A DNA stretch of 64,000 nucleotides from Paenibacillus assamensis DSM 18201 (GCF_000422445.1 NZ_AULU01000003.1:62001-126000); one strand, 5' to 3'. Counted from the first letter of the stretch, positions 50,469 through 59,849 are shown. Notes: generated from the sequence alone by a model not told the origin. Translations and numbers: made by a program.

Positions 50469-51458
50469 TTACGCTTTTTGTTCTAGCTCCTGCTCCAATT
50501 GAATCAAGTCCGCTGGCAGCGGTGCCGTAAAACAAACCCGTTCCCCTGTCATCGGATGATTGAAATGAAGCTCCGCTGCATGTAAGGCATGTCGCTTCAT
50601 CGATGTATGCATCTTCGCGTCTGGGTTATAAAATTTATCGCCAATGAGCGGACAGCCAATATGCTTCATATGAACACGGATTTGGTGTGTTCGTCCGGTC
50701 TCTAATACACATTTTATCTTTGCCGCCTTACCATGATAACTAGTAATCGTCTCGTAATGTGTAGTAGAAGGATACCCTTCCGGTGTAACAATTCGTAAAT
50801 GACGCTCCTCAGGATCACGATCAATCGGTGCATGGACAGTCCCTTGAGCTGGCTGTGGATCACCTTCTACATAAGCAACATAACGCTTAAATACATCGCC
50901 ACGCTGCAATTGTTCAGACAATTGCTGATGTGCATAGGCATGCTTGGCAATAAGCAATACACCCGATGTCTCCTGATCCAATCGATGCACAGGTCGAAAA
51001 CGTGTTTGCTCACCACGACTGCGCCAGTAATGGACAATACCATTGGCTAACGTGCCGTTTGGGAAACCGTACGTAGGATGTACAACTAGATCTGGCGGCT
51101 TATGAACAACAAGAATATCTTGATCTTCATAAATAACCTCAATCGGTATGGGCTCAGGCTGTATACTTTCCACTTGAGGTTCTGCAATACGGACACGAAC
51201 TATATCTCCTGCCTGCAGCGGCTTATGACCATAAGTAGAGCTTCCGTTTACCGTGAGCCCTCCTTCGACACGCTTCAAGCGCGTGATAAGTCGTCTTGAC
51301 ATGTTCAAGCGTGAAAGAAGCACTGTACGAAGCATAATACCTGCTTCATCCTCAGAGATGCAGTAGGTTAGCTCGGCAGCATCCCATGTCTCTGGTTGCG
51401 CATCGGTAATTTCCGCTGAGCGATTATCATCGTGCTGATCATTGAACGGATTACTCAT
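50469..51458 (-). CDS. RluA-family pseudouridine synthase (RluD-like)
   Basis: 329 residues. An S4 RNA-binding domain (about 45-105, LNMSRRLITRLKRVEGGLTVNG) precedes the catalytic domain with the motif II Asp in FRPVHRLDQETSGVLLIAKH. ALETGRTHQIRVHMKHIGCPLIGD-like sequence follows (here LETGRTHQIRVHMKHIG). These enzymes isomerise uridines in 23S rRNA or tRNA; the exact target cannot be read. The N-terminal 40 residues are extra and acidic. The gene overlaps the upstream cobalamin adenosyltransferase gene by 8 bases, so they are coexpressed. Confidence 0.92.
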   Translation of the reverse strand: MSNPFNDQHDDNRSAEITDAQPETWDAAELTYCISEDEAGIMLRTVLLSRLNMSRRLITRLKRVEGGLTVNGSSTYGHKPLQAGDIVRVRIAEPQVESIQPEPIPIEVIYEDQDILVVHKPPDLVVHPTYGFPNGTLANGIVHYWRSRGEQTRFRPVHRLDQETSGVLLIAKHAYAHQQLSEQLQRGDVFKRYVAYVEGDPQPAQGTVHAPIDRDPEERHLRIVTPEGYPSTTHYETITSYHGKAAKIKCVLETGRTHQIRVHMKHIGCPLIGDKFYNPDAKMHTSMKRHALHAAELHFNHPMTGERVCFTAPLPADLIQLEQELEQKA

Positions 51459-52044
51459 GCTGCCCCTTCTTCACTCCGCTGCGAAATACATGAGCACTCC
51501 TTTCATATTCCACGTCTTCCACAGCCGTCAAACCATTTACACGTCGAGCCGCTGTAAAGAAATAATCAGACAAGCGATTCACATACTTCAGCACTTCTTG
51601 GTGGATAGACTCTTGATGAGACAATGTGACAATGCTGCGTTCTGCACGTCTGCAGACCGTCCTACACACATGAAGTGCTGCTGCTGCCGGATGACCTCCT
51701 GGCAAAATAAAGCGCGTTAGAGGGGCATTGTCTGCCTCGTGCTGATCAATCCACTTCTCTAGATTCGTCACCATATCTGGCGTAACTTTGAACACAGCTT
51801 TCCCTTGAGATTCATCAGCAAAGGCAAGATCCGATCCACAGTCAAACAATTCATGCTGAATTTGTAACAGTTGTTCACGAAGCCCTTGCAATCGATCATC
51901 ATCACAAGCTGCATGTGCAACTGCAGTGAATGCATTTAGTTCATCTAACTCCCCATATGTATGTACACGGATATGATCCTTGGCCACGCGTCCACCCTTC
52001 AAAGCCGTTAATCCTTCGTCACCCGTTCGTGTATAAATATTCAT
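51451..52044 (-). CDS. PduO-type cob(I)alamin adenosyltransferase
   Basis: 197 residues. It transfers the adenosyl group of ATP to cob(I)alamin to make coenzyme B12. The family start MNIYTRTGDEGLTALKGGRV supplies ATP-binding residues. GELDELNAF, the RFILPGGHPAAAALHVCRTVCRRAER block and VLKYVNRLSDYFFTAARRVN form the remaining site. An in-frame ATG three codons upstream touches the AAGGAG site; the ATG at 52044 has 9-base spacing. It precedes the pseudouridine synthase gene and follows a CobU-like gene. Confidence 0.93.
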   Translation of the reverse strand: MNIYTRTGDEGLTALKGGRVAKDHIRVHTYGELDELNAFTAVAHAACDDDRLQGLREQLLQIQHELFDCGSDLAFADESQGKAVFKVTPDMVTNLEKWIDQHEADNAPLTRFILPGGHPAAAALHVCRTVCRRAERSIVTLSHQESIHQEVLKYVNRLSDYFFTAARRVNGLTAVEDVEYERSAHVFRSGVKKGQHE

Positions 52045-52124
52045 CCGATCCATCTCCTTACTCTCCTTGGTTGTCTCAGTAACTTGTAAACGAATGGTTC
52101 GCTACCGTACGCTGTGCATATCCA

Positions 52125-52691
52125 CTATCCGCGGAACTTGTTCGCGCGAACTTCATGGGCGAGCCCTGCACTCATACGAAACCATTGATGGGATTGTTCT
52201 GCAAGCATGCGATTAAACTTGGCAAGCTGCATATGATAGCAGCGTTCTCGTTTCGTCATAAAAGGGGTTATAGTCCCTGGTTCACCTGTTACAACGAATA
52301 ATTTCCCCTGATACGAAGAAATCGCATATTGCAATAAGTGACGCTTTTCATTCATGAACTGCTCATATTGCTCATCTGATAAATCTTCCTGCTCTGACAG
52401 TTGCTCATGAACGGCCGTAAAATATCGATCAGCTCCGTCAACAACAACGACTCGCCGATCCGCTCTGAACACGTTCGATTCACGGTTAATAACATCCATA
52501 ACTTGCGGCAATAACATATCCGCCTTCACTGTCTTCCAGCGGAAACCACGCTCCCCTTCGAATGCCTCTTGCTCAGATGACGAGGAACTGCCAACCACAA
52601 CAAAAAGGCCTTCTCTGCCAAAGGACGCCGCATAACGGAGTATAAAAGACGTCTTGCCGCTAGCGACATGGCCCGTAACCCCGATTATCAT
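52125..52691 (-). CDS. P-loop protein related to CobU (adenosylcobinamide kinase/guanylyltransferase)
   Basis: 188 residues. MIIGVTGHVASGKTSF is a Walker A loop, VVVVDGADRYF a Walker B-like strand, and the C-terminal QLAKFNRMLAEQSHQWFRMSAGL resembles the end of CobU. The adjoining PduO gene supports a link to corrinoid metabolism. The usual CobU guanylylation histidine region (HRxRR) is not evident, so it may be a diverged or kinase-only member. GGAGGG precedes the ATG. Function is assigned with reserve. Confidence 0.6.
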   Translation of the reverse strand: MIIGVTGHVASGKTSFILRYAASFGREGLFVVVGSSSSSEQEAFEGERGFRWKTVKADMLLPQVMDVINRESNVFRADRRVVVVDGADRYFTAVHEQLSEQEDLSDEQYEQFMNEKRHLLQYAISSYQGKLFVVTGEPGTITPFMTKRERCYHMQLAKFNRMLAEQSHQWFRMSAGLAHEVRANKFRG

Positions 52692-52784
52692 ATGTCATCC
52701 CTCCGTCCAGCCTTATCATAACCATAATCAAATTCAATCGCCATTTTTCATATGTATCGTCTCAAGCTGCACGTTCTCTCTTCA

Positions 52785-53345
52785 TTAATGACTTTCCAAT
52801 ACCTTCATTACTTCCATGGATTGTTCAGCATTCGGTGTATGTACGGGCACTACTAGTGACAGTCCATCTGCAGGAAGTCCTAACTTCTTCAACCCTGCCA
52901 ACGCATCAGCAGGCAAGGCATATAAATGAGATTCTACAATATTCGTCTTAGAATCTCCCTCTTCCTTCACAACAATACCATCCATGACACCTGTTGGGTA
53001 TTGGCTGCTATCAAAATGTCCATCAAGCGGCAGTGTTCCTCCATTCTTGACATAACCTTGTATATCTTCAGAAGGAGCTAAAATAAGACTGTTTTCACCT
53101 ACCATAAACTCTACCATCAGCTTCTGATGGCTATACGTTGGAGCTACAACTACGTCCACGGTAAACTTGTTTTTGAAATGATCATTCAAGCTGGTTTCGA
53201 CGGAATCTACAACCTCGGCTGGAAGTGTAGTATGATTCATAATAAACATTATTACATCCGCCTTGTCCTTGCCACAACCACTTAACATCGCTACAAACAG
53301 AAGCATCAGCATCACACTAATGATTCCCCTCTTCTGTCTACACAT
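52785..53345 (-). CDS. Hypothetical lipoprotein
   Basis: 186 residues. A type II signal peptide (GIISVMLMLLFVAMLSGC) ends in the lipobox LSGC, with Gly at +2. The mature part is mixed alpha/beta and contains IMNHTTLPAEVVDSVETSL, SLILAPSEDIQGYVKNGG and LYALPADALAGLKKLGLP. I recognise no family. GAGGAGA lies 8 bases before the ATG at 53345; a longer frame beginning seven codons upstream is less likely. It could be a substrate-sensing or wall-associated lipoprotein. It precedes the CobU-like gene by about 90 bases. Confidence 0.75.
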   Translation of the reverse strand: MCRQKRGIISVMLMLLFVAMLSGCGKDKADVIMFIMNHTTLPAEVVDSVETSLNDHFKNKFTVDVVVAPTYSHQKLMVEFMVGENSLILAPSEDIQGYVKNGGTLPLDGHFDSSQYPTGVMDGIVVKEEGDSKTNIVESHLYALPADALAGLKKLGLPADGLSLVVPVHTPNAEQSMEVMKVLESH

Positions 53346-53412
53346 GATGGCGTCTCCTCTCTCCAATACGAATCACCATAATTCCTTTCATCATACCATA
53401 CAATTTACATGC

Positions 53413-53439
53413 AAAAAAAGAAGACCCCTTAAAGGGGTC
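53413..53439 (-). terminator. Terminator of the Spo0E-like gene
   Basis: GACCCC-TTTAA-GGGGTC (53439-53423), immediately after the stop codon, followed by TTCTTTTTTT on the minus strand. Confidence 0.85.
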
Positions 53440-53441
53440 TT

Positions 53442-53711
53442 TTATGGATATGTTTTGTACGCATTAGATTTCATATATTCATTGATCTTGATATCAAGCA
53501 TACTGCTGATTTCAATTACATTATGTGCCGTAAACGATTGTTCTTCTTGAAACATTTGTTCCATCTGCTTGCGAAGTAGACGGATTTCTTGCTCAAGCAT
53601 AAGCAGCTTTGACGAAACGTCCCTTGTTCTGCCCGACCATTTCGGATGATCGTTCTCGTCTCGAAATATGGAATGTGTATAACGGTTTAACGTAAAGTCC
53701 GAACAAAACAA
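53442..53711 (-). CDS. Spo0E-like aspartyl-phosphate phosphatase
   Basis: 89 residues. The C-terminal half forms the two-helix Spo0E fold: LLMLEQEIRLLRKQMEQMF, then VIEISSMLDIKINEYMKSN. This carries the family signature S-x-x-x-D (SSMLD) followed by I-N-E-Y. Such proteins dephosphorylate Spo0A-P or other response regulators and delay sporulation. The predicted start is TTG at 53711 after AGGGGGG; the N-terminal 35 residues are not part of the family and the true start may be further in. The stop runs directly into a terminator. Confidence 0.75.
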   Translation of the reverse strand: MFCSDFTLNRYTHSIFRDENDHPKWSGRTRDVSSKLLMLEQEIRLLRKQMEQMFQEEQSFTAHNVIEISSMLDIKINEYMKSNAYKTYP

Positions 53712-53853
53712 GCCTTTTCCCCCCTTCGCTGCTAAGCATGTAACGGGATCTTTTCATTTATTTCATAGCTAAGAAAAATGTAAAGATCCATGTTATATTA
53801 TAGCAGACTAAGACAAGAGAAACCAGTTTTTTCTATCCTATCCATCATCGTTT

Positions 53854-55062
53854 TCACATTTCATGTTTAATTTTCGCCACAATTTTCCCCATACGTTCAA
53901 TCGCTTCTGTCAATTGCGCAACAGATGTCGCATAAGAGCAGCGGATGAATCCTTCGCCACCTTTACCGAACACATTTCCTGGTACCGCAGCTACTTTACC
54001 TTCGAACAACAAACGTTCGGCAAAAGCTTCAGATGATAATCCTGTCGATTGAATCGACGGGAACGCGTAAAATGCCCCCTGAGGTTCATGGCATTCCAAG
54101 CCAATTTCTCTAAATCCTTTAACGACAAGCCTTCTGCGCATGTTATAGGACTCTACCATTCGGTCTTTTTCTTCCTTACCATTTCTTAAAGCTTCAAGCG
54201 CAGCGATTTGTCCCATAACAGGAGCACACATAACCGTATATTGATGAATCTTCAGCATAGCCTCAATAAGATCACGATGTCCACAAGCATAGCCCATACG
54301 CCAACCAGTCATGGCAAACGCTTTTGAGAAACCACTTACTAGAATCGTACGTTCTTTCATACCAGGCAATGATGCAAAGCTTACATGCTTTTGTTCATAA
54401 GTTAATTCTGCATAAATTTCATCCGAGATAACGATAAGATCATTTTCTTCAACAATTTTAGCGATAGGCAAATAATCCTCATAAGTCATCGTTCCCCCTG
54501 TAGGATTGCTCGGGAAACAGAGAATAAGCACTTTTGACTTTGGAGTAATTGCCGCTTGCAGCGCTTCAGCCGTCAGCTTGAACTCATCTTTAGCCACAGT
54601 CTCAATACCTACGGGAACACCGCCACCAATAGATATAATTGGTGAATAGGATATGTAACTAGGCTCGGGAATCAGGATTTCGTCCCCAGCATTCACAAGG
54701 GTGCGCAATGCCAAATCAATCGCTTCTGAACCACCCACCGTAACCATAATTTCATTAGCAGGGTTATATTCAACATGGAACGAGTCGCTCAAATACTGGC
54801 CGATCTCTTCACGCAGTTCAGGAATACCCGCGTTGGACGTATACTTTGTCATACCACGCTCTAGCGAATATACGCATGCCTCACGAACATGCCAAGGTGT
54901 GCAGAAATCAGGCTCACCAACACCCAGTGTAATAATATCTTTACTGCCGCTCACCAAATCAAAAAATTTGCGAATACCAGACGGCGGAATTGATCGAACT
55001 AACGGGTTAATATAATGCTGCATACCGGTAGGATTCTCCGCTTTCACTGATTGGTTTACCAT
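53854..55062 (-). CDS. alaT: Class I aminotransferase, AlaT-like
   Basis: 402 residues, fold type I PLP enzyme. DIITLGVGEPDFCTP, YTSNAGIPELREEI, CFPSNPTGGTM, ISDEIYAELTY, the PLP lysine in SGFSKAFAMTGWRMGY and the late FIRCSYATS carboxylate arginine are present. Directly downstream of an AlaR-like Lrp regulator, as in B. subtilis alaR-alaT, it is best read as an alanine transaminase; other substrates are possible. GAGGTGA lies 6 bases before the ATG at 55062. Confidence 0.88.
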   Translation of the reverse strand: MVNQSVKAENPTGMQHYINPLVRSIPPSGIRKFFDLVSGSKDIITLGVGEPDFCTPWHVREACVYSLERGMTKYTSNAGIPELREEIGQYLSDSFHVEYNPANEIMVTVGGSEAIDLALRTLVNAGDEILIPEPSYISYSPIISIGGGVPVGIETVAKDEFKLTAEALQAAITPKSKVLILCFPSNPTGGTMTYEDYLPIAKIVEENDLIVISDEIYAELTYEQKHVSFASLPGMKERTILVSGFSKAFAMTGWRMGYACGHRDLIEAMLKIHQYTVMCAPVMGQIAALEALRNGKEEKDRMVESYNMRRRLVVKGFREIGLECHEPQGAFYAFPSIQSTGLSSEAFAERLLFEGKVAAVPGNVFGKGGEGFIRCSYATSVAQLTEAIERMGKIVAKIKHEM

Positions 55063-55073
55063 TGTCATTCACC

Positions 55074-55574
55074 TCACGGAGAAATAGCAAGACGGTGATC
55101 TTCCTCGTGCTCTTCGAAGATAATTCCATCCTGCTTGTATTTTTTGAGAATAAAATGTGTCTTGGTTGAAAGAACAGCCTCAATCGGTGATAACTTATCA
55201 GATACAAAAGAAGCAACTTCTCTTAAGTGCCTACCCTCAACCTCAACAAGCAGGTCATAAGCGCCAGACATTAAATAAACAGACTTCACTTGCGGGAACA
55301 AATAGATGCGTTCGGCAATGCTATCAAAGCCACGCCCACGTTCAGGCGTAATTTGAACTTCTATAAGTGCAGTAACCTTTTCCTCTTCAACCTTACTCCA
55401 GTTCACTACAGTGGCGTATTTCACGATAACATGATCATCTTCCAATTCCTTGATCGCCGCGCGAACTTCTTCTTCTTGCACACCTAACAAAGTTGCGATC
55501 AGGTCAGAAGAACGACGCGCATCTTCCTTCAACAGTTGTAAAATGTTTACCTTTAATTCGCTTAGCTCTTTCAT
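55074..55574 (-). CDS. alaR: Lrp/AsnC-family regulator, AlaR-like
   Basis: 166 residues, the same length as B. subtilis AlaR (YugG). A winged-helix N-terminus (KVNILQLLKEDARRSSDLIATLLGV) leads to a RAM effector domain with ALIEVQITPERGRGFDSIAERI, VKSVYLMSGAYDLLVEV and THFILKKYKQDG. Lrp proteins sense amino acids; this one probably governs the alaT operon to which it belongs. The start has GGGAGGA about 8 bases upstream. Confidence 0.9.
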   Translation of the reverse strand: MKELSELKVNILQLLKEDARRSSDLIATLLGVQEEEVRAAIKELEDDHVIVKYATVVNWSKVEEEKVTALIEVQITPERGRGFDSIAERIYLFPQVKSVYLMSGAYDLLVEVEGRHLREVASFVSDKLSPIEAVLSTKTHFILKKYKQDGIIFEEHEEDHRLAISP

Positions 55575-55711
55575 CTCTTGATCCTCCCGCGATGCTGCGG
55601 CGCTTTAACTTAGTAAACGGACCGTGCATCGTTAGTCGTGATATGAAATTATGATACACCCAATACAACTTATTGCCAACAGCGATCCGAGAGATATACA
55701 TACTTTTATAT

Positions 55712-55777
55712 AAAAAATACCCCCATCTTGTAATTAAGCCACATTTTGTAACTTAAATCACATGATTGGGAGTATTT
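55712..55777 (-). terminator. Possible terminator of the coat-protein genes
   Basis: AATACTCCCAATC (55777 side) pairs imperfectly with GATGGGGGTATT (55712 side) across a long loop, followed by TTTTTTATATAAAA on the minus strand. Confidence 0.55.
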
Positions 55778-55795
55778 CAATCGTAATCGTGCCGC

Positions 55796-56221
55796 TTATT
55801 GCTGCGTATAGTACGGGTTATGCACATGCGCACCATACGGAGCATAGTAAGCCCCGTGATGGCCATGAGAAGCTTGCGGCTGTTGTCCATGCTGCTGCGT
55901 ATGCGCAGGTTGTGCAAACTTCTGTTTGACAAGCTGACTCGTCTGCTGCAGCATTTTTTGACTAGATTGCAACTGCTTCTGGACTTCTTTTTGCTGCACT
56001 GGAGAAGCTGTTTCGTACATATTGTGTTGAGACATGAAATAATACAAATTACCTTGCAGCGTCAAAGTTCGATTCGTTAAATCTGTAAACAATTGACGCA
56101 CAGCTACACAATTCGCTTCTGTTGCTGCCGTTGTGTACTCTCTTACGGTTCGTTTGAGATCTGCCAGTATCGTATAGAGCAAATCTTTATCCGGCAAGAA
56201 TTGTTGAGATGCATGTGGCAT
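55796..56221 (-). CDS. CotF-like spore coat protein
   Basis: 141 residues. A helical CotF-like N-terminus (LLYTILADLKRTVREYTTAATEANCVAVRQLFTDLTNRTLTLQG is spread over residues 14-57) is followed by a Gln-rich coil and a His/Gln/Tyr-rich tail (HGQQPQASHGHHGAYYAPYG). The fold resembles a ferritin-like four-helix bundle. Such proteins are assembled into the coat; the tyrosine-rich tail could be cross-linked. It follows a second coat-like gene by 78 bases. Confidence 0.8.
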   Translation of the reverse strand: MPHASQQFLPDKDLLYTILADLKRTVREYTTAATEANCVAVRQLFTDLTNRTLTLQGNLYYFMSQHNMYETASPVQQKEVQKQLQSSQKMLQQTSQLVKQKFAQPAHTQQHGQQPQASHGHHGAYYAPYGAHVHNPYYTQQ

Positions 56222-56299
56222 ATAACCAAATCCTTTTCCGCAATAGTAGTTAGTCTAATACAGGTCGTTCATAACCATAAACGTAAACGTTGAGAAATA

Positions 56300-56542
56300 C
56301 TATCCTTGAGGCTGTGCTGGAGCCAGCTGGACATGCTGTTGTAGCGATTCATGGAGCATATGATAATGCTGCTGGTGCGCATTAGCTTCTTGCGTCAGAA
56401 ATTGATACACAGCCTGATTCGATGTTTGTGAAGCGGCAGCAGCACATTGTTTCAACAGCAAATCTTCATTCGTTAAGCAATCCACTACATATTCCAATTC
56501 TTTACTCGTTAAAGGCTGCATCTGGCCTCCGAAATGAGTCAT
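56300..56542 (-). CDS. Small CotF-related coat protein
   Basis: 80 residues. MQPLTSKELEYVVDCLTNED and LLKQCAAAASQTSNQAVYQFL have the two-helix pattern of the CotF/YraG group, and a Gln-rich tail follows. Pairs of a short and a longer CotF-like protein are common in Bacillales. AAGGAG lies 8 bases before the ATG. It begins a two-gene unit with the next coat gene. Confidence 0.75.
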   Translation of the reverse strand: MTHFGGQMQPLTSKELEYVVDCLTNEDLLLKQCAAAASQTSNQAVYQFLTQEANAHQQHYHMLHESLQQHVQLAPAQPQG

Positions 56543-56626
56543 CTTTATTTCTCCTTTCTCATCATTCTTTTGTGTATTATGAGCGATTTAACAGGGAAAT
56601 ATGTAGAGCGAAAGGAGAGAATGAGA

Positions 56627-57865
56627 ATGGATCTAAAGGCCGGTTCGTTAGCTTGGCCTGTGACGTTGGAGCAAATAAGCGCATATCCCCCTATAAGCCA
56701 GGATGAGCAGTGTGACATCGTCGTAATTGGAGGAGGAATGAGCGGAGCACTTACCGCCTACGAATTAAGTCGCCAAGGATACCGAACAATTGTTGTTGAC
56801 AAACGGCGTATAGGAACGGGTAGTACTTGCGCGAATACAGGGCTGCTTCAATTTTGCAATGATAAGATGCTGACCGCATGCATACATACTTTCGGCCAAG
56901 AAAGCGGCGTGCGATTTTATACCTTGTGCAAGCAAGCTGTGCAGCGTTTATTTGATATTAGACAAGATTTAATCACGGATCCTGAGCTTTACGAGCGAAG
57001 CAGTTTGTACTATGCCAGTACAGAAGATGATGTGCCTATACTGGAACAAGAGTTTAACACTTTGTCTCATTACGGATTTCCTGTTGAATGGTGGGTTAAA
57101 GAAAAAATACAGCACCATTTTGGATTTACAAAGCCTGCTGCTTTAGTTACACATGGCGATGCAGAAGTAAATCCATTTCGAATGGTACATGCCTTATTGG
57201 AAACTTCCGTTGCGAAATACAACCTTCGCATATTTGAGCACACACGTATTCTGCGACATCAATCTGAGAAACCAAATGAAATTATGTTATACACAGACCA
57301 AGGCCATCATATTAAGGCGCGACATGCTGTGTTTGCCACGGGCTATGAAACACAGGAGATGAAGCGTGATCGAAATGCTGTGATGGAAAGCACCTATGCA
57401 ATCGTTACGAAACCAATTCCAGATCTTGAGCAGTTATGGCATAAACGCATGTTCATATGGGAAACAGCAAGACCTTATTTGTATATGCGGACAACACCAG
57501 ATAATCGCATCGTAGCAGGTGGCTTAGATGAAAACACCACCATTATTGAAGAGCGAAATCGAATGCTTCCGAACAAATCGAAACAGCTAGTCCAAGAAAT
57601 TGAACAGCTGTTTCCAGCCAGCGCTCCTATTGAGGCTGAGTATGCATGGACTGCTTTGTTTGGCTCCACCCACGACGGGTACCCAATGATCGGACCACAT
57701 CCCAAATATCCCAATTGCACCTTTGTTGAAGTGTATGGGGGCAATGGAACGGTATACAGCTCAATTGCTGCAAGCATGATCATTGATCTAGTCGAAAATG
57801 GAACACACCCTGATGCAGATTTGTTCACGTTCCAACGCTCCAACCACCCTTCTCCTCCTCATTGA
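56627..57865 (+). CDS. FAD-dependent oxidoreductase of the DAO family
   Basis: 412 residues. The FAD-binding motif VVIGGGMSGALTAYELSRQG is followed by VVDKRRIGTGSTCANTGLLQF. The C-terminal half has YLYMRTTPDNRIVAGGLDE, YAWTALFGSTHDGYPMIG and YGGNGTVYSSIAASMI. This is the glycine/D-amino-acid oxidase type (like YurR). No Rieske domain follows. The longer frame overlaps the coat gene and its first 31 codons lack a site; AGGAG lies 9 bases before the ATG at 56627. The substrate is probably an amine or amino acid; it cannot be named. Divergent from the coat genes. Confidence 0.87.
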   Translation: MDLKAGSLAWPVTLEQISAYPPISQDEQCDIVVIGGGMSGALTAYELSRQGYRTIVVDKRRIGTGSTCANTGLLQFCNDKMLTACIHTFGQESGVRFYTLCKQAVQRLFDIRQDLITDPELYERSSLYYASTEDDVPILEQEFNTLSHYGFPVEWWVKEKIQHHFGFTKPAALVTHGDAEVNPFRMVHALLETSVAKYNLRIFEHTRILRHQSEKPNEIMLYTDQGHHIKARHAVFATGYETQEMKRDRNAVMESTYAIVTKPIPDLEQLWHKRMFIWETARPYLYMRTTPDNRIVAGGLDENTTIIEERNRMLPNKSKQLVQEIEQLFPASAPIEAEYAWTALFGSTHDGYPMIGPHPKYPNCTFVEVYGGNGTVYSSIAASMIIDLVENGTHPDADLFTFQRSNHPSPPH

Positions 57866-57875
57866 ACGCAACGTA

Positions 57876-57907
57876 ATAAAAATGGCTCCTTCGACAAAGG
57901 AGCCATT
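57876..57907 (-). terminator. Terminator of the MFS transporter gene
   Basis: AATGGCTCCTT/AAGGAGCCATT, 11-base arms around TGTCG, then TTTTTATTACG on the minus strand. It also lies just past the oxidoreductase stop and may work weakly in the other direction. Confidence 0.85.
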
Positions 57908-57928
57908 AGCCATTCTGTATAATTAAAA

Positions 57929-59125
57929 CTATGATTTTATTACGATAAGTGGCCTCATTAACAATGAACTAACCAAAGGCATACATCCGATAACAGCTAA
58001 ATACAAAATAATAACCCAAGATTGTTGCGACCACCATACGACACCTATGAACATCGTAATACTTAGTATTCGCCCTAAGCAAAGTCCACATTCCCGCAGG
58101 ATCGTCAGCTCAACCCGGTTTCTTGCCGCTTCATCATCTCTACCCATCAAATCAAAGACAGAAGAAGTCATAGGAACGATAAATAAAGGTGAAAAAGAGG
58201 ACATAATCAATCCATAAAGTAACAAGCTAATATAATTCACACCGAACAGCAAAGGAACTACGGCAGCACCCATGCAAATGGTTCCAATTATCATCGTTCT
58301 AGCGCGCCACACGCCTGACAACCATTTTCCAACGACGTAGAATACGACTAATGAAGCAAAGGAAGTAAGCATCGTATAGGTGCCCAGCTTCAATTCATTA
58401 CTGGTCGCTATATACACTAGCAATCCAATGAGAAACATGTACACGCCGTCCCTTAAACCCTGAGCCATCATCGCGAAAAATACGGTTCTCCATGAACTAT
58501 GCTTGTCACGTAACGAATGAAGTGGAATGTTCCAATCGAATGCAGCACCCGGTGGTCTTTTCGACAGCTTGAAACTTAACAAGATGCCGCAGGCAAAAAT
58601 AAATAACGATATACTGAACATGATTGTATAACCTGTTGATCCATACGCAGTGATGATTAACCCTGACAGCCAAGGCGCAATCATCGTACAAGAAGAAGCT
58701 ACAATCCCAGCTCCACCATTATACGAGTCGCGTGTAGTCGCATTAGTTACTTCAAAATAAATGACGTTATAGGACAACCAAAAGCAGCCTAACGAAGCTC
58801 CAAGTACGATACCAAGCAATTCAACACAATGTATCGTATATTCACCCAACACAAGTACCAGCGTGTAAAATGCACCCGACAGGACCATACCTGCCCGCAA
58901 CCAAATCATTTTATTTTTTTCCTTAACCCATTTGCCCCCTAATAAGAAGACCGCGCCCAGAGATAGCTGCTGAATAAGAGCAAACCATCCAATGAGCGCG
59001 TAATCAGGCTTCATTTTCCATAAGTAGATATTTACATATGTGCCGGAGCATGCGTTAGCCAACGCAAACAAACTATATACAGCAAACAGCAGTTTGGTCT
59101 GGTTGTCCCACTGTGTTGTTGGCAT
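57929..59125 (-). CDS. Major facilitator superfamily transporter
   Basis: 398 residues with about 11-12 hydrophobic segments, the first at 12-32 (LLFAVYSLFALANACSGTYV), and charged loops such as KWVKEKNKMIWLRAGM between the second and third, typical of MFS. Pieces such as NAACSGTYVNIYLWK resemble unclassified Bacillales MFS proteins. The substrate is not evident. AGGGGGAAG precedes the ATG. It stands alone, convergent with the oxidoreductase gene. Confidence 0.85.
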   Translation of the reverse strand: MPTTQWDNQTKLLFAVYSLFALANACSGTYVNIYLWKMKPDYALIGWFALIQQLSLGAVFLLGGKWVKEKNKMIWLRAGMVLSGAFYTLVLVLGEYTIHCVELLGIVLGASLGCFWLSYNVIYFEVTNATTRDSYNGGAGIVASSCTMIAPWLSGLIITAYGSTGYTIMFSISLFIFACGILLSFKLSKRPPGAAFDWNIPLHSLRDKHSSWRTVFFAMMAQGLRDGVYMFLIGLLVYIATSNELKLGTYTMLTSFASLVVFYVVGKWLSGVWRARTMIIGTICMGAAVVPLLFGVNYISLLLYGLIMSSFSPLFIVPMTSSVFDLMGRDDEAARNRVELTILRECGLCLGRILSITMFIGVVWWSQQSWVIILYLAVIGCMPLVSSLLMRPLIVIKS

Positions 59126-59217
59126 GAGTTACTTCCCCCTTCACAGCTGCTAAGTAGTACGTTACTTATAACATACCCTGAAGGAGGAACGCCCATGAAC
59201 TACAAACTTAAGGTAGT

Positions 59218-59775
59218 TTACACCTTTTCGTTGTTTGCTTCTAAGTCGCTCATTGCTTGCAATTTCACAGTCATTGCTTCACGCCCTGTATGATTCAGCA
59301 TGCGCTGTACATGGAAGCATGACGTACAAACATACACATCTAGTTTAAATGGAGCCATTAACAACGGCTGACTCATTCCTTCGTGCACATGCGGCTCAAA
59401 GGAGCTGCCCGCTACCGTTTCTTGCCCTGTCAGCAGCATATATTCGCGACAATGCGAACATTCAGGCACATCAACTTGATGGTGAATCAATTTATCCGCG
59501 CTTTCTTGAAGCTTCAGTTTATCAGGACTTCCCCATTGCATATTGTCTTCATCCCAACCAAAATTAGACCAGCCCTTGTCATCCTCGCTAGCTGTTCCAT
59601 TTTCCTCAGCTTCCATTCTACGAAGCCTCTTGTCATCCTCATCAATTTCTAAATCCACAGAAAGAGAACGATAAGCATTCAGCTCATTCATACAATGCGG
59701 GCATTCCTCTTCTGGTCCTAGCACTTCATCCCAAACAATTTCTGTGTCACACCACGGACATACTTGTGTTGACAT
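59218..59775 (-). CDS. Hypothetical protein with two zinc-ribbon-like cysteine sets
   Basis: 185 residues, strongly acidic in the middle. CPWC and CPHC (residues about 6-29) and CSHC and CTSC (about 107-155) are spaced as metal-binding knuckles. I recognise no family function. Between them lies DEDDKRLRRMEAEENG and a Trp-rich stretch (KGWSNFGWDEDNMQW). It follows a microprotein gene and a DUF350 gene on the same strand and may be cotranscribed with mutS2. Confidence 0.75.
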   Translation of the reverse strand: MSTQVCPWCDTEIVWDEVLGPEEECPHCMNELNAYRSLSVDLEIDEDDKRLRRMEAEENGTASEDDKGWSNFGWDEDNMQWGSPDKLKLQESADKLIHHQVDVPECSHCREYMLLTGQETVAGSSFEPHVHEGMSQPLLMAPFKLDVYVCTSCFHVQRMLNHTGREAMTVKLQAMSDLEANNEKV

Positions 59776-59849
59776 ATTTCTTTACCTGCCTCTCTTGCTT
59801 GAGCACTGCAAATAAAAGCTTATAGCAGTCCTTCAACAACCTGTTTATG

